Origin: Shinella zoogloeoides
Lineage (GTDB): Bacteria > Pseudomonadota > Alphaproteobacteria > Rhizobiales > Rhizobiaceae
Length of the DNA stretch: 64,000 bases
Assembly: GCF_030733845.1 (NCBI RefSeq)
Contig: NZ_CP132311.1
Span: 2,049,501-2,113,500 of the forward strand
Reading direction: 5' to 3'
Shown here: piece by piece, positions 25,426 through 33,671 of the stretch
Position numbering within the stretch: position 1 is the stretch's first letter
Layout: each line of letters begins with the position of its first letter
Notes under the pieces: generated by a model
The model's database searches: none
What the model was told of the DNA's origin: nothing
What the model saw: the letters and a program-made list of their open reading frames with translations, nothing else
Program-made: the position numbers and the translations under genes

Positions 25426-26478
25426 CTAGAGCTTGACCGTCTGGCCGGTTCTGACACTTTCGTCGGCCGCCAGGCATATCCTCAGCGACTGCACTGCATC
25501 GTCCATGTGCCGCGAGAGATCGATGTCCTCGCGGATCGCCTTCAGCACGAAGGCCTGTTCCCGGTCGCAGAGTTCCTGGTGCCCCGGTTCGCCCGCCATC
25601 TTCAGGTCCTCGTCCGCGGAGAGGAACTTGCCGTCAGGCCCCGTTGCCGCGTTGTGAACGCGGATGACCGCCGTCTTGGTGTGGGTGTCGATGTCGTCGG
25701 ACTTGGCGTTCGGATCCATGACGATCGATACCGAGCCGTTCGGCGACATGACGTCCTTCACGAAGAAGGCCGTCTCCGAGATCATCGGCCCCCAGCCCGC
25801 CTCGTACCAGCCGAGCGAACCGTCGTCGAAGAGCACCTGCAGGTGGCCGTAATTGTACATGTCCGGCGCGATCTCGTTGGAAAGGCGCAGGCCCATGCCG
25901 CGCACCTCGACCGGCTTGGCATCGGTGATCTGGCACATCACGTCGAGGTAATGCACGCCGCAATCGACGATCGGCGGGGTGGTCTGCATCAGCGCCTTGT
26001 GGGTCGCCCAGGTCGGCCCGCTCGACTGCTGGTTCAGGTTCATGCGGAACACGTAGGGACCGCCGAGCTTGCGCGCTTCCTCGATGAGCCGCACCCACGA
26101 GGGATGATGGCGCAGGATGTAGCCGACGACGAGCTTGCGGCCGTTCGCCCTGGCGCAGGCCACGACCCGCTCGGCATCCGCGACCGTGGTCGCCAGCGGC
26201 TTTTCGAGGAACACATGGGCGCCTGCCTCCATCGCCGCGATGGCATATTCGGCGTGGCTGTCCGAGTAGGTGTTCACCGAGCAGAGCTCGGGCTTCAGCT
26301 CTTTCAGAGCCTCGTGGAAGGACGGGTGGATCTCGTAGCCTTCCAGCCCGGCCGGAACCGGAACCTTCGAACGGTTGACGAGCCCGATGATCGTAAAGCC
26401 CGGATTTTCGTGATAGGCGAGCGCATGGCTCCTGCCCATGTTGCCGAGACCGGCGGAAAGCACACGGATGGGGGTCAT
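25426..26478 (-). CDS. Gfo/Idh/MocA-family oxidoreductase
   Basis: A 350-residue NAD(P)-dependent sugar or cyclitol dehydrogenase. The Rossmann motif is [17 protein letters not shown], the family EKP signature is [15 protein letters not shown], and the catalytic-type H lies in [11 protein letters not shown]. The substrate is unknown; in an amino-sugar importer operon it may oxidise an imported glycoside at C3 (inference). The start is the ATG at 26478, nine bases after the permease stop. Confidence 0.88.
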   Translation of the reverse strand: MTPIRVLSAGLGNMGRSHALAYHENPGFTIIGLVNRSKVPVPAGLEGYEIHPSFHEALKELKPELCSVNTYSDSHAEYAIAAMEAGAHVFLEKPLATTVADAERVVACARANGRKLVVGYILRHHPSWVRLIEEARKLGGPYVFRMNLNQQSSGPTWATHKALMQTTPPIVDCGVHYLDVMCQITDAKPVEVRGMGLRLSNEIAPDMYNYGHLQVLFDDGSLGWYEAGWGPMISETAFFVKDVMSPNGSVSIVMDPNAKSDDIDTHTKTAVIRVHNAATGPDGKFLSADEDLKMAGEPGHQELCDREQAFVLKAIREDIDLSRHMDDAVQSLRICLAADESVRTGQTVKL

Positions 26479-26486
26479 TGCAGAAC

Positions 26487-27326
26487 TCACTTGACTGCTC
26501 CAGAGGTGATGCCGCGGATCAGTTGCCGCGAGAAGATGAAGTAGAGGACGAGCACGGGCAGGATCGCCAGCGAGAGAGCCGCGAGCACCGCGTTCCAGTT
26601 GGTGACGAACTGGCCGATGAATATCTGCGAGCCCAGCGTCACCGTCTTGGTCGCCTCGCTCGGCGCCAGGATCAGCGGGAACCACAGGTCGTTCCAGATC
26701 GGGATCATCGTGAAGACCGCGACCGTCGCCATCGCCGGCCTGATCAGCGGCAGCACGAGGCGGAAGAAGATCGAATATTCCGAGAGCCCGTCGATGCGGC
26801 CGGCATTCTTGAGGTCGTCGGAGACGGTCCGCATGAACTCGGACAGAATGAAGACGGCAAGCGGGATGCCCTGCGCGGTATAGACCAGCACCAGCGCCGT
26901 CAGCGTGTTGACGAGCCCCGTCGCCACCATGCCCTGCAGGATCGCCACCGTGCCGAGGCGGATGGGGATCATGATGCCGATGGCGAGATAGAGGCCCATC
27001 AGCGTGTTGCCGCGGAAGCGGTATTCCGAGAGGGCGAACGCCGCCATGGCGCCGAACAGCAGAACCAGCGCGATGGAGGCCACCGTCACGATGAAGCTGT
27101 TCTGGAAATAGGTGGCGAAGTCCCCCTGCCCCAGAACCGTATAATAGCCGACGAGGTCGAAGGTCTTGGGCGTCGGAAGCTGCATCGGGTTGCGGAAGAT
27201 CGCATTGCGATCCTTCATCGAGTTGATGAGCGTCAGGAACACCGGGAAGAGCGAGATGATCGAATAGCCGATCAGCGCGAGGTGGACCAGCGACGTGCGG
27301 GTGAGCGAAGTGCGTGCTTGAGACAT
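26487..27326 (-). CDS. Carbohydrate ABC permease, MalG-like
   Basis: A 279-residue permease with six helices, first LVHLALIGYSIISLFPVFLTL. The EAA-type loop is NAGRIDGLSEYSIFFRLVLPLIRPA. It pairs with the MalF-like permease encoded 15 bp upstream to import a saccharide, probably an amino sugar or chito-oligosaccharide given the neighbouring MurQ, kinase and NagA. Confidence 0.9.
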   Translation of the reverse strand: MSQARTSLTRTSLVHLALIGYSIISLFPVFLTLINSMKDRNAIFRNPMQLPTPKTFDLVGYYTVLGQGDFATYFQNSFIVTVASIALVLLFGAMAAFALSEYRFRGNTLMGLYLAIGIMIPIRLGTVAILQGMVATGLVNTLTALVLVYTAQGIPLAVFILSEFMRTVSDDLKNAGRIDGLSEYSIFFRLVLPLIRPAMATVAVFTMIPIWNDLWFPLILAPSEATKTVTLGSQIFIGQFVTNWNAVLAALSLAILPVLVLYFIFSRQLIRGITSGAVK

Positions 27327-27341
27327 GTCAGGCCCTCCCGA

Positions 27342-28292
27342 TCAGAACTGGTAGCGACGCATGCGCCGCTGGATGACGAAGAGATAAAGCGAGACGCCGG
27401 CGAGGATGATGAGGAACATGACCGTCGCGATCGTCGCGCCCATCGAGCGGTCGCCGAGCTGGAGCTGGAAACCGAAGAAGGTGCGGTAGAGCAGCGTGCC
27501 GAGGATGTCCGTCGACTTGTCGGGCCCTGCAAGCGCGCCCTGCACCGTGTAGACGAGGTCGAAGGCATTGAAGTTGCCGACGAAGGTCAGGATGGAGATG
27601 ATGCCGATGGCGGGAAGGATCAGCGGCAGCTTGATCTTCCAGAACTGGCTCCAGCCCGTCACGCCGTCGCATTCGGCGGCTTCCACCACCTCTTCCGGAA
27701 TGTTGAGCAGCGCGGCGTAGATCAGCATCATCGGGATGCCGACATACTGCCAGACGGAGATCAGCGACACGGCGATGAGCGCCGAGTTCGGCTTGCCGAG
27801 CCACGGCGAAAAGAACGACTTGAGGCCGACGAGATCCATCAGGTAGGGCGACACGCCCCAGATCGGCGAGAGGATCAGCTTCCAGATGAAGCCGACGATC
27901 ACGAAGGAGAGCAGCGTCGGCAGGAAGATCGCCGTGCGGTAGGCTGCGGCAAAGCGCAGCTTGGGAAGCGAGAGCATGGCGGCGAGCGCAACCCCGATCG
28001 GGTTCTGCACCAGCATGTGGATGACGAAGAAGATGAAGTTGTTCTTCAGCGCGTTCCAGAAATCGGCCGCCCAGCGCTCGTCGCCGAACAGCACCTTGAA
28101 GTTGCTAAGGCCGACGAAGGTCGACTGGCCGTCCACCGTGTTGAACAGCGACAGGCGCAGCGTTTCGATGAGCGGCAGGATCATGACTGCCGAGTAGACG
28201 ATAAAGGCCGGCAGCAGGAAAACGCCGATATGCCAGCGCGTCGGGCGCTTGATCGGTCCTGTTGCGTCATGGGAAGAAGGTATGTCGCTCAT
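27342..28292 (-). CDS. Carbohydrate ABC permease, MalF-like
   Basis: A 316-residue permease with N-terminal helix IGVFLLPAFIVYSAVMILPL and the EAA loop EAAECDGVTGWSQFWKIKLPLILPA. The start at 28292 (MSDIPSSHD) is chosen because the upstream frame is non-conserved-looking intergenic sequence. It lies 289 bp after the binding-protein gene, across two hairpins, and forms the channel with the MalG-like protein. Confidence 0.9.
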   Translation of the reverse strand: MSDIPSSHDATGPIKRPTRWHIGVFLLPAFIVYSAVMILPLIETLRLSLFNTVDGQSTFVGLSNFKVLFGDERWAADFWNALKNNFIFFVIHMLVQNPIGVALAAMLSLPKLRFAAAYRTAIFLPTLLSFVIVGFIWKLILSPIWGVSPYLMDLVGLKSFFSPWLGKPNSALIAVSLISVWQYVGIPMMLIYAALLNIPEEVVEAAECDGVTGWSQFWKIKLPLILPAIGIISILTFVGNFNAFDLVYTVQGALAGPDKSTDILGTLLYRTFFGFQLQLGDRSMGATIATVMFLIILAGVSLYLFVIQRRMRRYQF

Positions 28293-28496
28293 GGCCCAGC
28301 TTGCCCCTCCGGTTGTTGTTCGTTGAAATCTGCATACGCGGACGCCGTGCGCGGCGGCCCCGCCGCACATGACAAATTCAGCATACACGATAGTAACGGG
28401 GTCGCTCCCCGAATTTGCCCTTCGGCAACCTCTGTCCACCGGGACGAAGAGGGTGTGGCACCGCGCCTGCCCGCTCGAGCCGCGCCGCCGGAAGCC

Positions 28497-28548
28497 CCTC
28501 CCCCCGGATTTTACGGGGAGAGGATCGGAGCGGGAAATCTCCCGCTCC
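28497..28548 (-). terminator. Two adjacent hairpins between binding protein and permease
   Basis: Hairpin 1 is CCTCCCCCCG / CGGGGAGAGG (28497-28506 with 28514-28523, one mismatch). Hairpin 2 is GGAGCGGG-AAATCT-CCCGCTCC (28527-28548). They follow the binding-protein stop and lack a U-tract on the minus strand, so they look like a partial terminator or 3'-end stabiliser that would leave the binding protein in excess over the permeases. Confidence 0.55.
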
Positions 28549-28580
28549 TGAAAGCGGATTTCACAGCCGATGCGAAGGGC

Positions 28581-29840
28581 TTACTTGCCCGGCTTGTACC
28601 AGCTGTCGAGGCCCTTCTGGAGCTTCTCGCCGGCCACCTCGGGCGTATCCGTGCCGTTGATGACGTTGGCCGATTCCGTCCAGGTCTCGTTTTCGAGGTT
28701 CGGCGTGCCGCGCGACAGGATCTGGTAGGTCGAGCGGATCGTCGGCTGGCACTTTTCACGCCAGGAGACGAATTCCTGCGCCAGCGGGTCGGCCATCTTC
28801 ACGGCCGTCGAGTTCAGGCTGAAGAAGCCCGGCAGCGAGTTGGCGTAGATATCGGCGAATTCCGGCGAGGACACGAAGGTCAGGAATTTCTTGGCAGCCT
28901 CGGCATTCGGGCTCTTGGCGTTGAGGCCGATGCCGATGTCGTTATGGTCCGAGATGTAGCAGGTGTCGCCGGCATTCTTCACCGGCGGCGGGAACGCGCC
29001 CATCTTGAACTGCGCCTGCGTGTTGAACAGGCCGATTTCCCACGAGCCTGCCGGGTAGATGGCGGCGCGGCCGAGCGTGAAGAGGTTCTGGCTGTCCGGA
29101 TAGGTCTGCGCCTCGAAACCGTCGCCGAGATAGTCCTTCCACTTGGCCAGAACGCGGTAGGGCTCGACCCAGCCGTCGTCGGTCAGCTTCTGCTCGCCCT
29201 TGATCAGCGCCTTGCGGCCTTCCTCGCCCTTCCAGTAGGTCGGGCCGATGTTCTGGTAGCCCATGGTGGCGGCTTCCCAGAGGTCCTTCGTGCCCATCGC
29301 CATCGGGATGTAGCTGCCTTCGGCCTTGATCTTGTCGAGCGCCGCGAAGAATTCGGCTTCCGTCGTCGGGACGGTGATGCCGAGCTGGTCGAAGGCGTCC
29401 TTGTTGTAGATGAAGCCGTGGATGACCGAAGCCATCGGCACGCAGAAGGTCGTCGCGCCGTCGTCCGTCGTCCAGGCGGACTTGGCGACGTCGGAGAAGT
29501 TCTCCATGCCCGACAGGTCGTTCAGGCCGGCGAGATGGCCCTTGTTGAAGAGTTCGAGCGAGGCGTCGAACGGACGGCAGGTGATGAGGTCGCCAGCCGA
29601 GCCCGCGTCGAGCTTTGCGTTGAGCGCGGCGTTGTACTCGGTCGGCGCGGTCGGCGCGAAGACGACCTTGATGCCCGGGTTCTTGGCTTCGAAGGCCGGG
29701 ATGATCTTCTCCTGCCAGATCGACAGGTCGTCGTTGCGCCAGCTTTCGACGGTCAGCGTGACGTCCTGCGCCTGGGCAAGCCCGGCCGTGCCGAGGATGC
29801 TGGTGGCAAGGAGCAGGCCCTTGATTGCGTTGCGTGTCAT
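28581..29840 (-). CDS. Sugar ABC transporter periplasmic binding protein
   Basis: A 419-residue secreted family-1 binding protein. The signal peptide is MTRNAIKGLLLATSILGTAG with cleavage after AQA; the mature protein begins QDVTLTVESWRND. Family features are FEAKNPGIKVVFAPT, GDLITCRPFDASLELFN and IYPAGSWEIGLFN, with two cysteines that could pair. It is the first gene of the importer operon. The ligand is probably GlcNAc, MurNAc or an oligomer, judged only from the adjoining catabolic genes. Confidence 0.9.
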   Translation of the reverse strand: MTRNAIKGLLLATSILGTAGLAQAQDVTLTVESWRNDDLSIWQEKIIPAFEAKNPGIKVVFAPTAPTEYNAALNAKLDAGSAGDLITCRPFDASLELFNKGHLAGLNDLSGMENFSDVAKSAWTTDDGATTFCVPMASVIHGFIYNKDAFDQLGITVPTTEAEFFAALDKIKAEGSYIPMAMGTKDLWEAATMGYQNIGPTYWKGEEGRKALIKGEQKLTDDGWVEPYRVLAKWKDYLGDGFEAQTYPDSQNLFTLGRAAIYPAGSWEIGLFNTQAQFKMGAFPPPVKNAGDTCYISDHNDIGIGLNAKSPNAEAAKKFLTFVSSPEFADIYANSLPGFFSLNSTAVKMADPLAQEFVSWREKCQPTIRSTYQILSRGTPNLENETWTESANVINGTDTPEVAGEKLQKGLDSWYKPGK

Positions 29841-29884
29841 CGTATTCTCCCCTTTTATGCGCCGCAGCGCGTTTTGAGATCAGT

Positions 29885-30778
29885 TTATCCGATAGCCTTG
29901 AGCGCGCGACGGAGGCTTTGCCCCGACCGGTCCAGCGCCGCCTGTGCGGCGCTCGTATCCGGTGCTCCCGCGGCGAGCAGCACGGCTGCCTTGACCGAGC
30001 CTTCGGAGCGCGCGAGGAGGCGTTCCGCCTCGTCGAGCCCGACACCGGAGATGTCGGAGACGATGCGGCAGGCACGCCCCTTCAGTTTGATATTGTCGGC
30101 CTTCAGGTTGACCATATGGCCGTCGTGCACATGGCCGAGATGGATGCCGACGAGTGTGGAAAACAGGTTGAAGGCGATCTTCTGCGCCGTGCCCGCGCCC
30201 ATGCGCGTCGAGCCGGAAATGACCTCCGGCGGCGTCTGCAACAGGATGGAAACGTCGGCACCGTCGAAAAGCGCCGCACCCGGATTGTTGGCCATGGCCA
30301 CGACCTGGGCGCCCTTCTCTTTCGCATGGGACCCGAGGGCCAGGACGTAAGGCGTGCTGCCGCTTGCCGAAACCGCGATCACACAGTCCTTCACGCCGAT
30401 GCCGGCAGCTTCGGCGTCGCCGAGCGCAAGGTCGCGGTCGTCCTCATAGCCGCCCGCCAGGTCTTCGAGGCTCGCGGCGCCGCCGGCAAGCAGGATGACG
30501 ATGCGGTCGCGGGAAATACCGTAGGTGCCGGGAAGCTCGAGCGCATCGGCCATCGCCATGAGGCCGGAACTGCCGGCGCCGGCATAGACGAGGCGTCCGT
30601 CGGAAAGCAGCGCATCGGCGGCAAGGCGGGCGGCAGCGGCGATATCGCCGAGCGCGGCGTCGACCACGGCGGCGGCAGCCTTCTGTCCATCCGCAAGCAC
30701 TTTCAGCGCGTCGACAGGCTGACGTTCGTCCAGCCCGCTCGCCTGATCATGCCTGCCCTCGGTCCTGCCTGCGGCCAT
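29885..30778 (-). CDS. murQ: N-acetylmuramic acid 6-phosphate etherase
   Basis: A 297-residue SIS-domain lyase that removes D-lactate from MurNAc-6-P to give GlcNAc-6-P. Its length equals that of E. coli MurQ. Signatures: GAGSSGLMAMADALELPGTYG carries the first catalytic Glu, GGYEDDRDLA the second, and VISGSTRMGAGTAQKIAFN is the family hallmark. The start at 30778 has AGAGGAGAAACGACG. It heads the minus-strand importer operon, divergent from the kinase, with a GGTAT direct-repeat element just before its ribosome site. Found here it points to peptidoglycan sugar salvage. Confidence 0.9.
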   Translation of the reverse strand: MAAGRTEGRHDQASGLDERQPVDALKVLADGQKAAAAVVDAALGDIAAAARLAADALLSDGRLVYAGAGSSGLMAMADALELPGTYGISRDRIVILLAGGAASLEDLAGGYEDDRDLALGDAEAAGIGVKDCVIAVSASGSTPYVLALGSHAKEKGAQVVAMANNPGAALFDGADVSILLQTPPEVISGSTRMGAGTAQKIAFNLFSTLVGIHLGHVHDGHMVNLKADNIKLKGRACRIVSDISGVGLDEAERLLARSEGSVKAAVLLAAGAPDTSAAQAALDRSGQSLRRALKAIG

Positions 30779-30804
30779 CGTCGTTTCTCCTCTGGCCGAA
30801 ATTA

Positions 30805-30821
30805 ATGCCAAAAAAATACCA
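30805..30821 (-). promoter_or_regulatory. Direct-repeat element before murQ (GntR-type operator candidate)
   Basis: On the minus strand this reads TGGTATTTTTTTGGCAT: two TGGYAT half-sites separated by 11 bp from start to start, 27 bp before the murQ start. A near-identical 17-mer faces the divergent kinase gene at 30939-30955. Confidence 0.5.
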
Positions 30822-30938
30822 ATTGTCCATAGGAAATTAATTTTTAAGACCACTTTTTTGCAGCCGAATATTTTTATCGCATAAAATCAATAATTTATAC
30901 AAAAGCTCATTTTCGATACCACCATACCCCTTGGTTAA

Positions 30939-30955
30939 TGGTATTTTTTTGGTAT
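30939..30955 (+). promoter_or_regulatory. Direct-repeat element before the kinase (GntR-type operator candidate)
   Basis: TGGTATTTTTTTGGTAT lies 20 bp before the kinase start and is the mirror-placed copy of 30805-30821. A further CGATACCA / TGGTATCG inverted pair spans 30914-30957. The gap between the two copies is AT-rich and must hold both promoters. Likely bound by the HutC-type regulator at 31860. Confidence 0.5.
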
Positions 30956-30975
30956 CGTTGTCCTCGGAGGTGCCC

Positions 30976-31863
30976 ATGACGGATTATATTCTCGGTATCG
31001 ACGGCGGGGGAACGAGCTGCCGCGCAGCTGTCGCACGCCCGGACGGCATCATTCTCGGCCGCGGCAAGAGCGGCGCGGCCAATATCCTGACCGACCCCAA
31101 CAATGCGATCATCTCCATCACGGAGGCGGCCAAGGCCGCCTATCGCGACGCGGGGCTGGACGAGGCCGGCATCAACGGCGCCTCGGCCTTTCTCGGCCTT
31201 GCCGGCACCAATGTCGGCGACCTGACCCGCTACGTGCACGACCGCCTGCCCTTCCGCCACACGGACATCGATTCCGACGGCCTGATCGCCCTGCAAGGCG
31301 CGATCGGCGACGAGGACGGCGCCGTGGCGATCCTCGGCACCGGCTCCATCTATATGGCGCGCAGGAACGAGACGGTCCGCTATATCGGCGGCTGGGGTTT
31401 TACCGTCGGCGACCTCGGCGGCGGCGCACGGCTTGGCCATGCCCTTCTTCAGGAAGCGCTGCTCGCCCATGACGGCGTGCGCCCGCGCTCGGGCGTCACC
31501 GACGCCATCCTCGATGAATTCAAGGGCGATCCGCGCGGCATCGTCGAGTTCGCCCGCCTGTCCAAGCCCGGCGATTTCGGCCGCTTCGCGCCCCTCCTTT
31601 TCGATCATGCGCGCCGGGGCGACCCGCAGGCGATCGCCATCGTCAAGGCCGGCGCGGCGACGGTCAACGAATCTCTCGACGCCATCATGGCGCTTGCCGG
31701 CGCCGAGCGCCTCTGCCTGCTCGGCGGGCTGGCGCAGATCTATCCCGAATGGCTTTGCGAGCGGCACCGCTCGATCCTGGTGGAGGCCGAGGCCGATGCG
31801 CTGACGGGTGCCGTGGCGCTCGCCGCCAAGGGCTACAGGCAACGCACGGGAGCCGCCGCATGA
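30976..31863 (+). CDS. BadF/BadG-family amino-sugar kinase (GlcNAc/MurNAc kinase candidate)
   Basis: A 295-residue ASKHA kinase with phosphate-1 motif ILGIDGGGTSCRAAV, phosphate-2 AVAILGTGSIYMARR followed by IGGWGFTVGDLGGGARLG, and the adenosine loop LCLLGGLAQIYPEWL. This family includes human NAGK and clostridial MurK, which phosphorylate GlcNAc and MurNAc at O6. Next to murQ and nagA it would supply MurNAc-6-P and/or GlcNAc-6-P from sugars brought in unphosphorylated by the ABC importer. The start at 30976 has CTCGGAGG. Confidence 0.85.
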   Translation: MTDYILGIDGGGTSCRAAVARPDGIILGRGKSGAANILTDPNNAIISITEAAKAAYRDAGLDEAGINGASAFLGLAGTNVGDLTRYVHDRLPFRHTDIDSDGLIALQGAIGDEDGAVAILGTGSIYMARRNETVRYIGGWGFTVGDLGGGARLGHALLQEALLAHDGVRPRSGVTDAILDEFKGDPRGIVEFARLSKPGDFGRFAPLLFDHARRGDPQAIAIVKAGAATVNESLDAIMALAGAERLCLLGGLAQIYPEWLCERHRSILVEAEADALTGAVALAAKGYRQRTGAAA

Positions 31864-32624
31864 CCACGCCGCTTTCCGCCATCCTCTCGCCGGACAGCCT
31901 GCAATCGGGCGTGCCGGGGCCGCTCTACCTGAAGCTCCGCCAGACGCTGGAGGAGGCGATCACCTCCGGCAAGCTCAATTACGGCGATGCCCTGCCGGCC
32001 GAGCGCGACCTTGCCGATCACGCCCATGTCAGCCGCGTCACCGTGCGCAAGGCCGTCGACGACCTCGTCAAGGACGGCCTCCTGGTGCGCCGCCACGGTT
32101 CCGGCACCTTCGTCGCCAAGCCCGTCTCCAAGGTACAGCAGTCGCTGTCCCGCCTCACCTCCTTCACCGAGGACATGGCGCGGCGTGGCCTCACCACCCG
32201 CGCCGAATGGCTCGACCGTGGCCTGTTCCATCCCTCTCCGGACGAGATGATGATGCTCGGCCTGCCGGCGGACGCGCTCGTCGCGCGGCTCGGGCGCCTG
32301 CGCGTCGCCGACGACATGCCGCTCGCCATCGAGCGCGCCTGCATCTCCGCCGAGTTCCTGCCCGATCCGCTGCAGGTGCAGGGCTCGCTCTATGCGGCGC
32401 TGGAAAAGCGCGGCTGCCGGCCGGTGCGCGCCGTGCAGCGCATCTCCGCCTACAACATGAAGGACCCGGATGCCTCGACGCTGGGCGTGCCACCGGGCTC
32501 GGCCGGGCTTTCCATCGAGCGGATCTCCTATCTTCGCTCGGGCCGGGTGGTCGAGTTCACCCGTTCCATCTATCGCGGCGACGCCTACGATTTCGTCGCC
32601 GAACTGACGCTGTCCGAGACGTGA
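31860..32624 (+). CDS. GntR-family regulator, HutC/NagR subfamily
   Basis: A 254-residue regulator: an N-terminal winged helix (PLYLKLRQTLEEAITSGKLNYGDALPAERDLADHAHVSRVTVRKAVDDLVKDGLLVRRHGSGTF, cited here as residues 20-85) and a C-terminal UTRA/chorismate-lyase-like ligand domain (residues 105-250). HutC-type members such as NagR, NagQ and DasR sense GlcN-6-P or GlcNAc-6-P. It overlaps the kinase gene by four bases (ATGA). Probable targets are the two GGTAT direct-repeat elements in the divergent promoter. Confidence 0.9.
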   Translation: MTTPLSAILSPDSLQSGVPGPLYLKLRQTLEEAITSGKLNYGDALPAERDLADHAHVSRVTVRKAVDDLVKDGLLVRRHGSGTFVAKPVSKVQQSLSRLTSFTEDMARRGLTTRAEWLDRGLFHPSPDEMMMLGLPADALVARLGRLRVADDMPLAIERACISAEFLPDPLQVQGSLYAALEKRGCRPVRAVQRISAYNMKDPDASTLGVPPGSAGLSIERISYLRSGRVVEFTRSIYRGDAYDFVAELTLSET

Positions 32625-32648
32625 CCGTCCAAACGCAAAGGCAATTCC

Positions 32649-33671
32649 ATGCAGACCAACATGCGCAAAGAAGTCAACGAGATCCCGGAAGCGGCAGCCC
32701 GCCTGCTGGAGAATTCCGCCGGCACCATCGCGGCCGCCGGCAAGGCGCTGCGTGAACGCGACCCGCAGTTCTTCGTGACCGTCGCCCGCGGCTCCTCGGA
32801 CCATGCGGCCCTCTTCCTGAAATATGCGATCGAGCTGACCGCCGGCCGCCCGGTCGCCTCCCTCGGCCCGTCGCTCGCCTCGATCTACGGCGCGAAGCTG
32901 AAGCTCGGCGGCGGCGCCGCCATCGCCATCTCCCAGTCCGGCAAGAGCCCTGACATCGTCGCCATGGCCGACGGCGCCACCAGGGGCGGCGCGATCTCGA
33001 TCGCGCTCACCAACACGCTGCCCTCGCCGCTGGCAGAGGCTTGCAGCCACTCGCTCGACCTCTCGGCCGGCCCGGAAATCAGCGTCGCCGCCACCAAGTC
33101 CTATGTGAATTCCATCGTCGCCGGCCTTGCCGTTCTCGCCGAATGGACGGGCGACGCCGATCTCGACCGCGCCGTGAAGGACCTGCCGGAACAGTTCGCC
33201 AGGGCCATTGCGCTCGACTGGTCCGAACTTGCCGGCGACCTCAAGGAGGCCCAGTCGCTCTACGTGCTCGGCCGCGGCCCCGGACTTGCCATCGCCAGCG
33301 AGGCGGCGCTGAAGTTCAAGGAAACCTCCGGCATGCATGCCGAGGCCTATTCCTCGGCCGAAGTGCTGCACGGCCCGGTCGCCCTCGTCGGCCCGGCCTT
33401 CCCGGTCATCGCGCTTGCTGCCCGCGATGCCGCGGAAGCCTCCGTCACCGGCATGGCCGACGGCCTTGCCGAGCGCGGCGCCTATGTCGGCATCACGGCG
33501 GCCGGCGCCAAGAGCGCGCGAAAACTGCCCTTCGTCGCCACCGGTCATCCCATAACTGATGCGCTGGCGCTGATCGTGCCCTTCTACGGCTTCATCGAGG
33601 CCTGGTCGCGCGGCAAGGGCCTCGACCCGGACAAGCCGGTCAACCTCAAGAAAGTGACGGAAACCCGATGA
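32649..33671 (+). CDS. SIS-domain glucosamine-6-phosphate deaminase, NagB-II type
   Basis: A 340-residue protein with two SIS domains: FFVTVARGSSDHAALFLKYAIE with IAISQSGKSPDI, and LYVLGRGPGLAIASEAALKFKETSGMHAEAYSSAEVLHGP, the latter closely like the isomerase half of GlmS. Lacking the glutaminase domain, such proteins (NagB-II) convert GlcN-6-P to Fru-6-P plus ammonia; AgaS-type activity is the alternative. It lies between the regulator and nagA and overlaps nagA by four bases, supporting NagB-II. Confidence 0.85.
   Translation: MQTNMRKEVNEIPEAAARLLENSAGTIAAAGKALRERDPQFFVTVARGSSDHAALFLKYAIELTAGRPVASLGPSLASIYGAKLKLGGGAAIAISQSGKSPDIVAMADGATRGGAISIALTNTLPSPLAEACSHSLDLSAGPEISVAATKSYVNSIVAGLAVLAEWTGDADLDRAVKDLPEQFARAIALDWSELAGDLKEAQSLYVLGRGPGLAIASEAALKFKETSGMHAEAYSSAEVLHGPVALVGPAFPVIALAARDAAEASVTGMADGLAERGAYVGITAAGAKSARKLPFVATGHPITDALALIVPFYGFIEAWSRGKGLDPDKPVNLKKVTETR

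Noticed and set aside
26478..30350. A 1290-residue plus-strand open frame
   Set aside because: Antisense to the sugar importer operon and murQ; low-complexity product with no domain.
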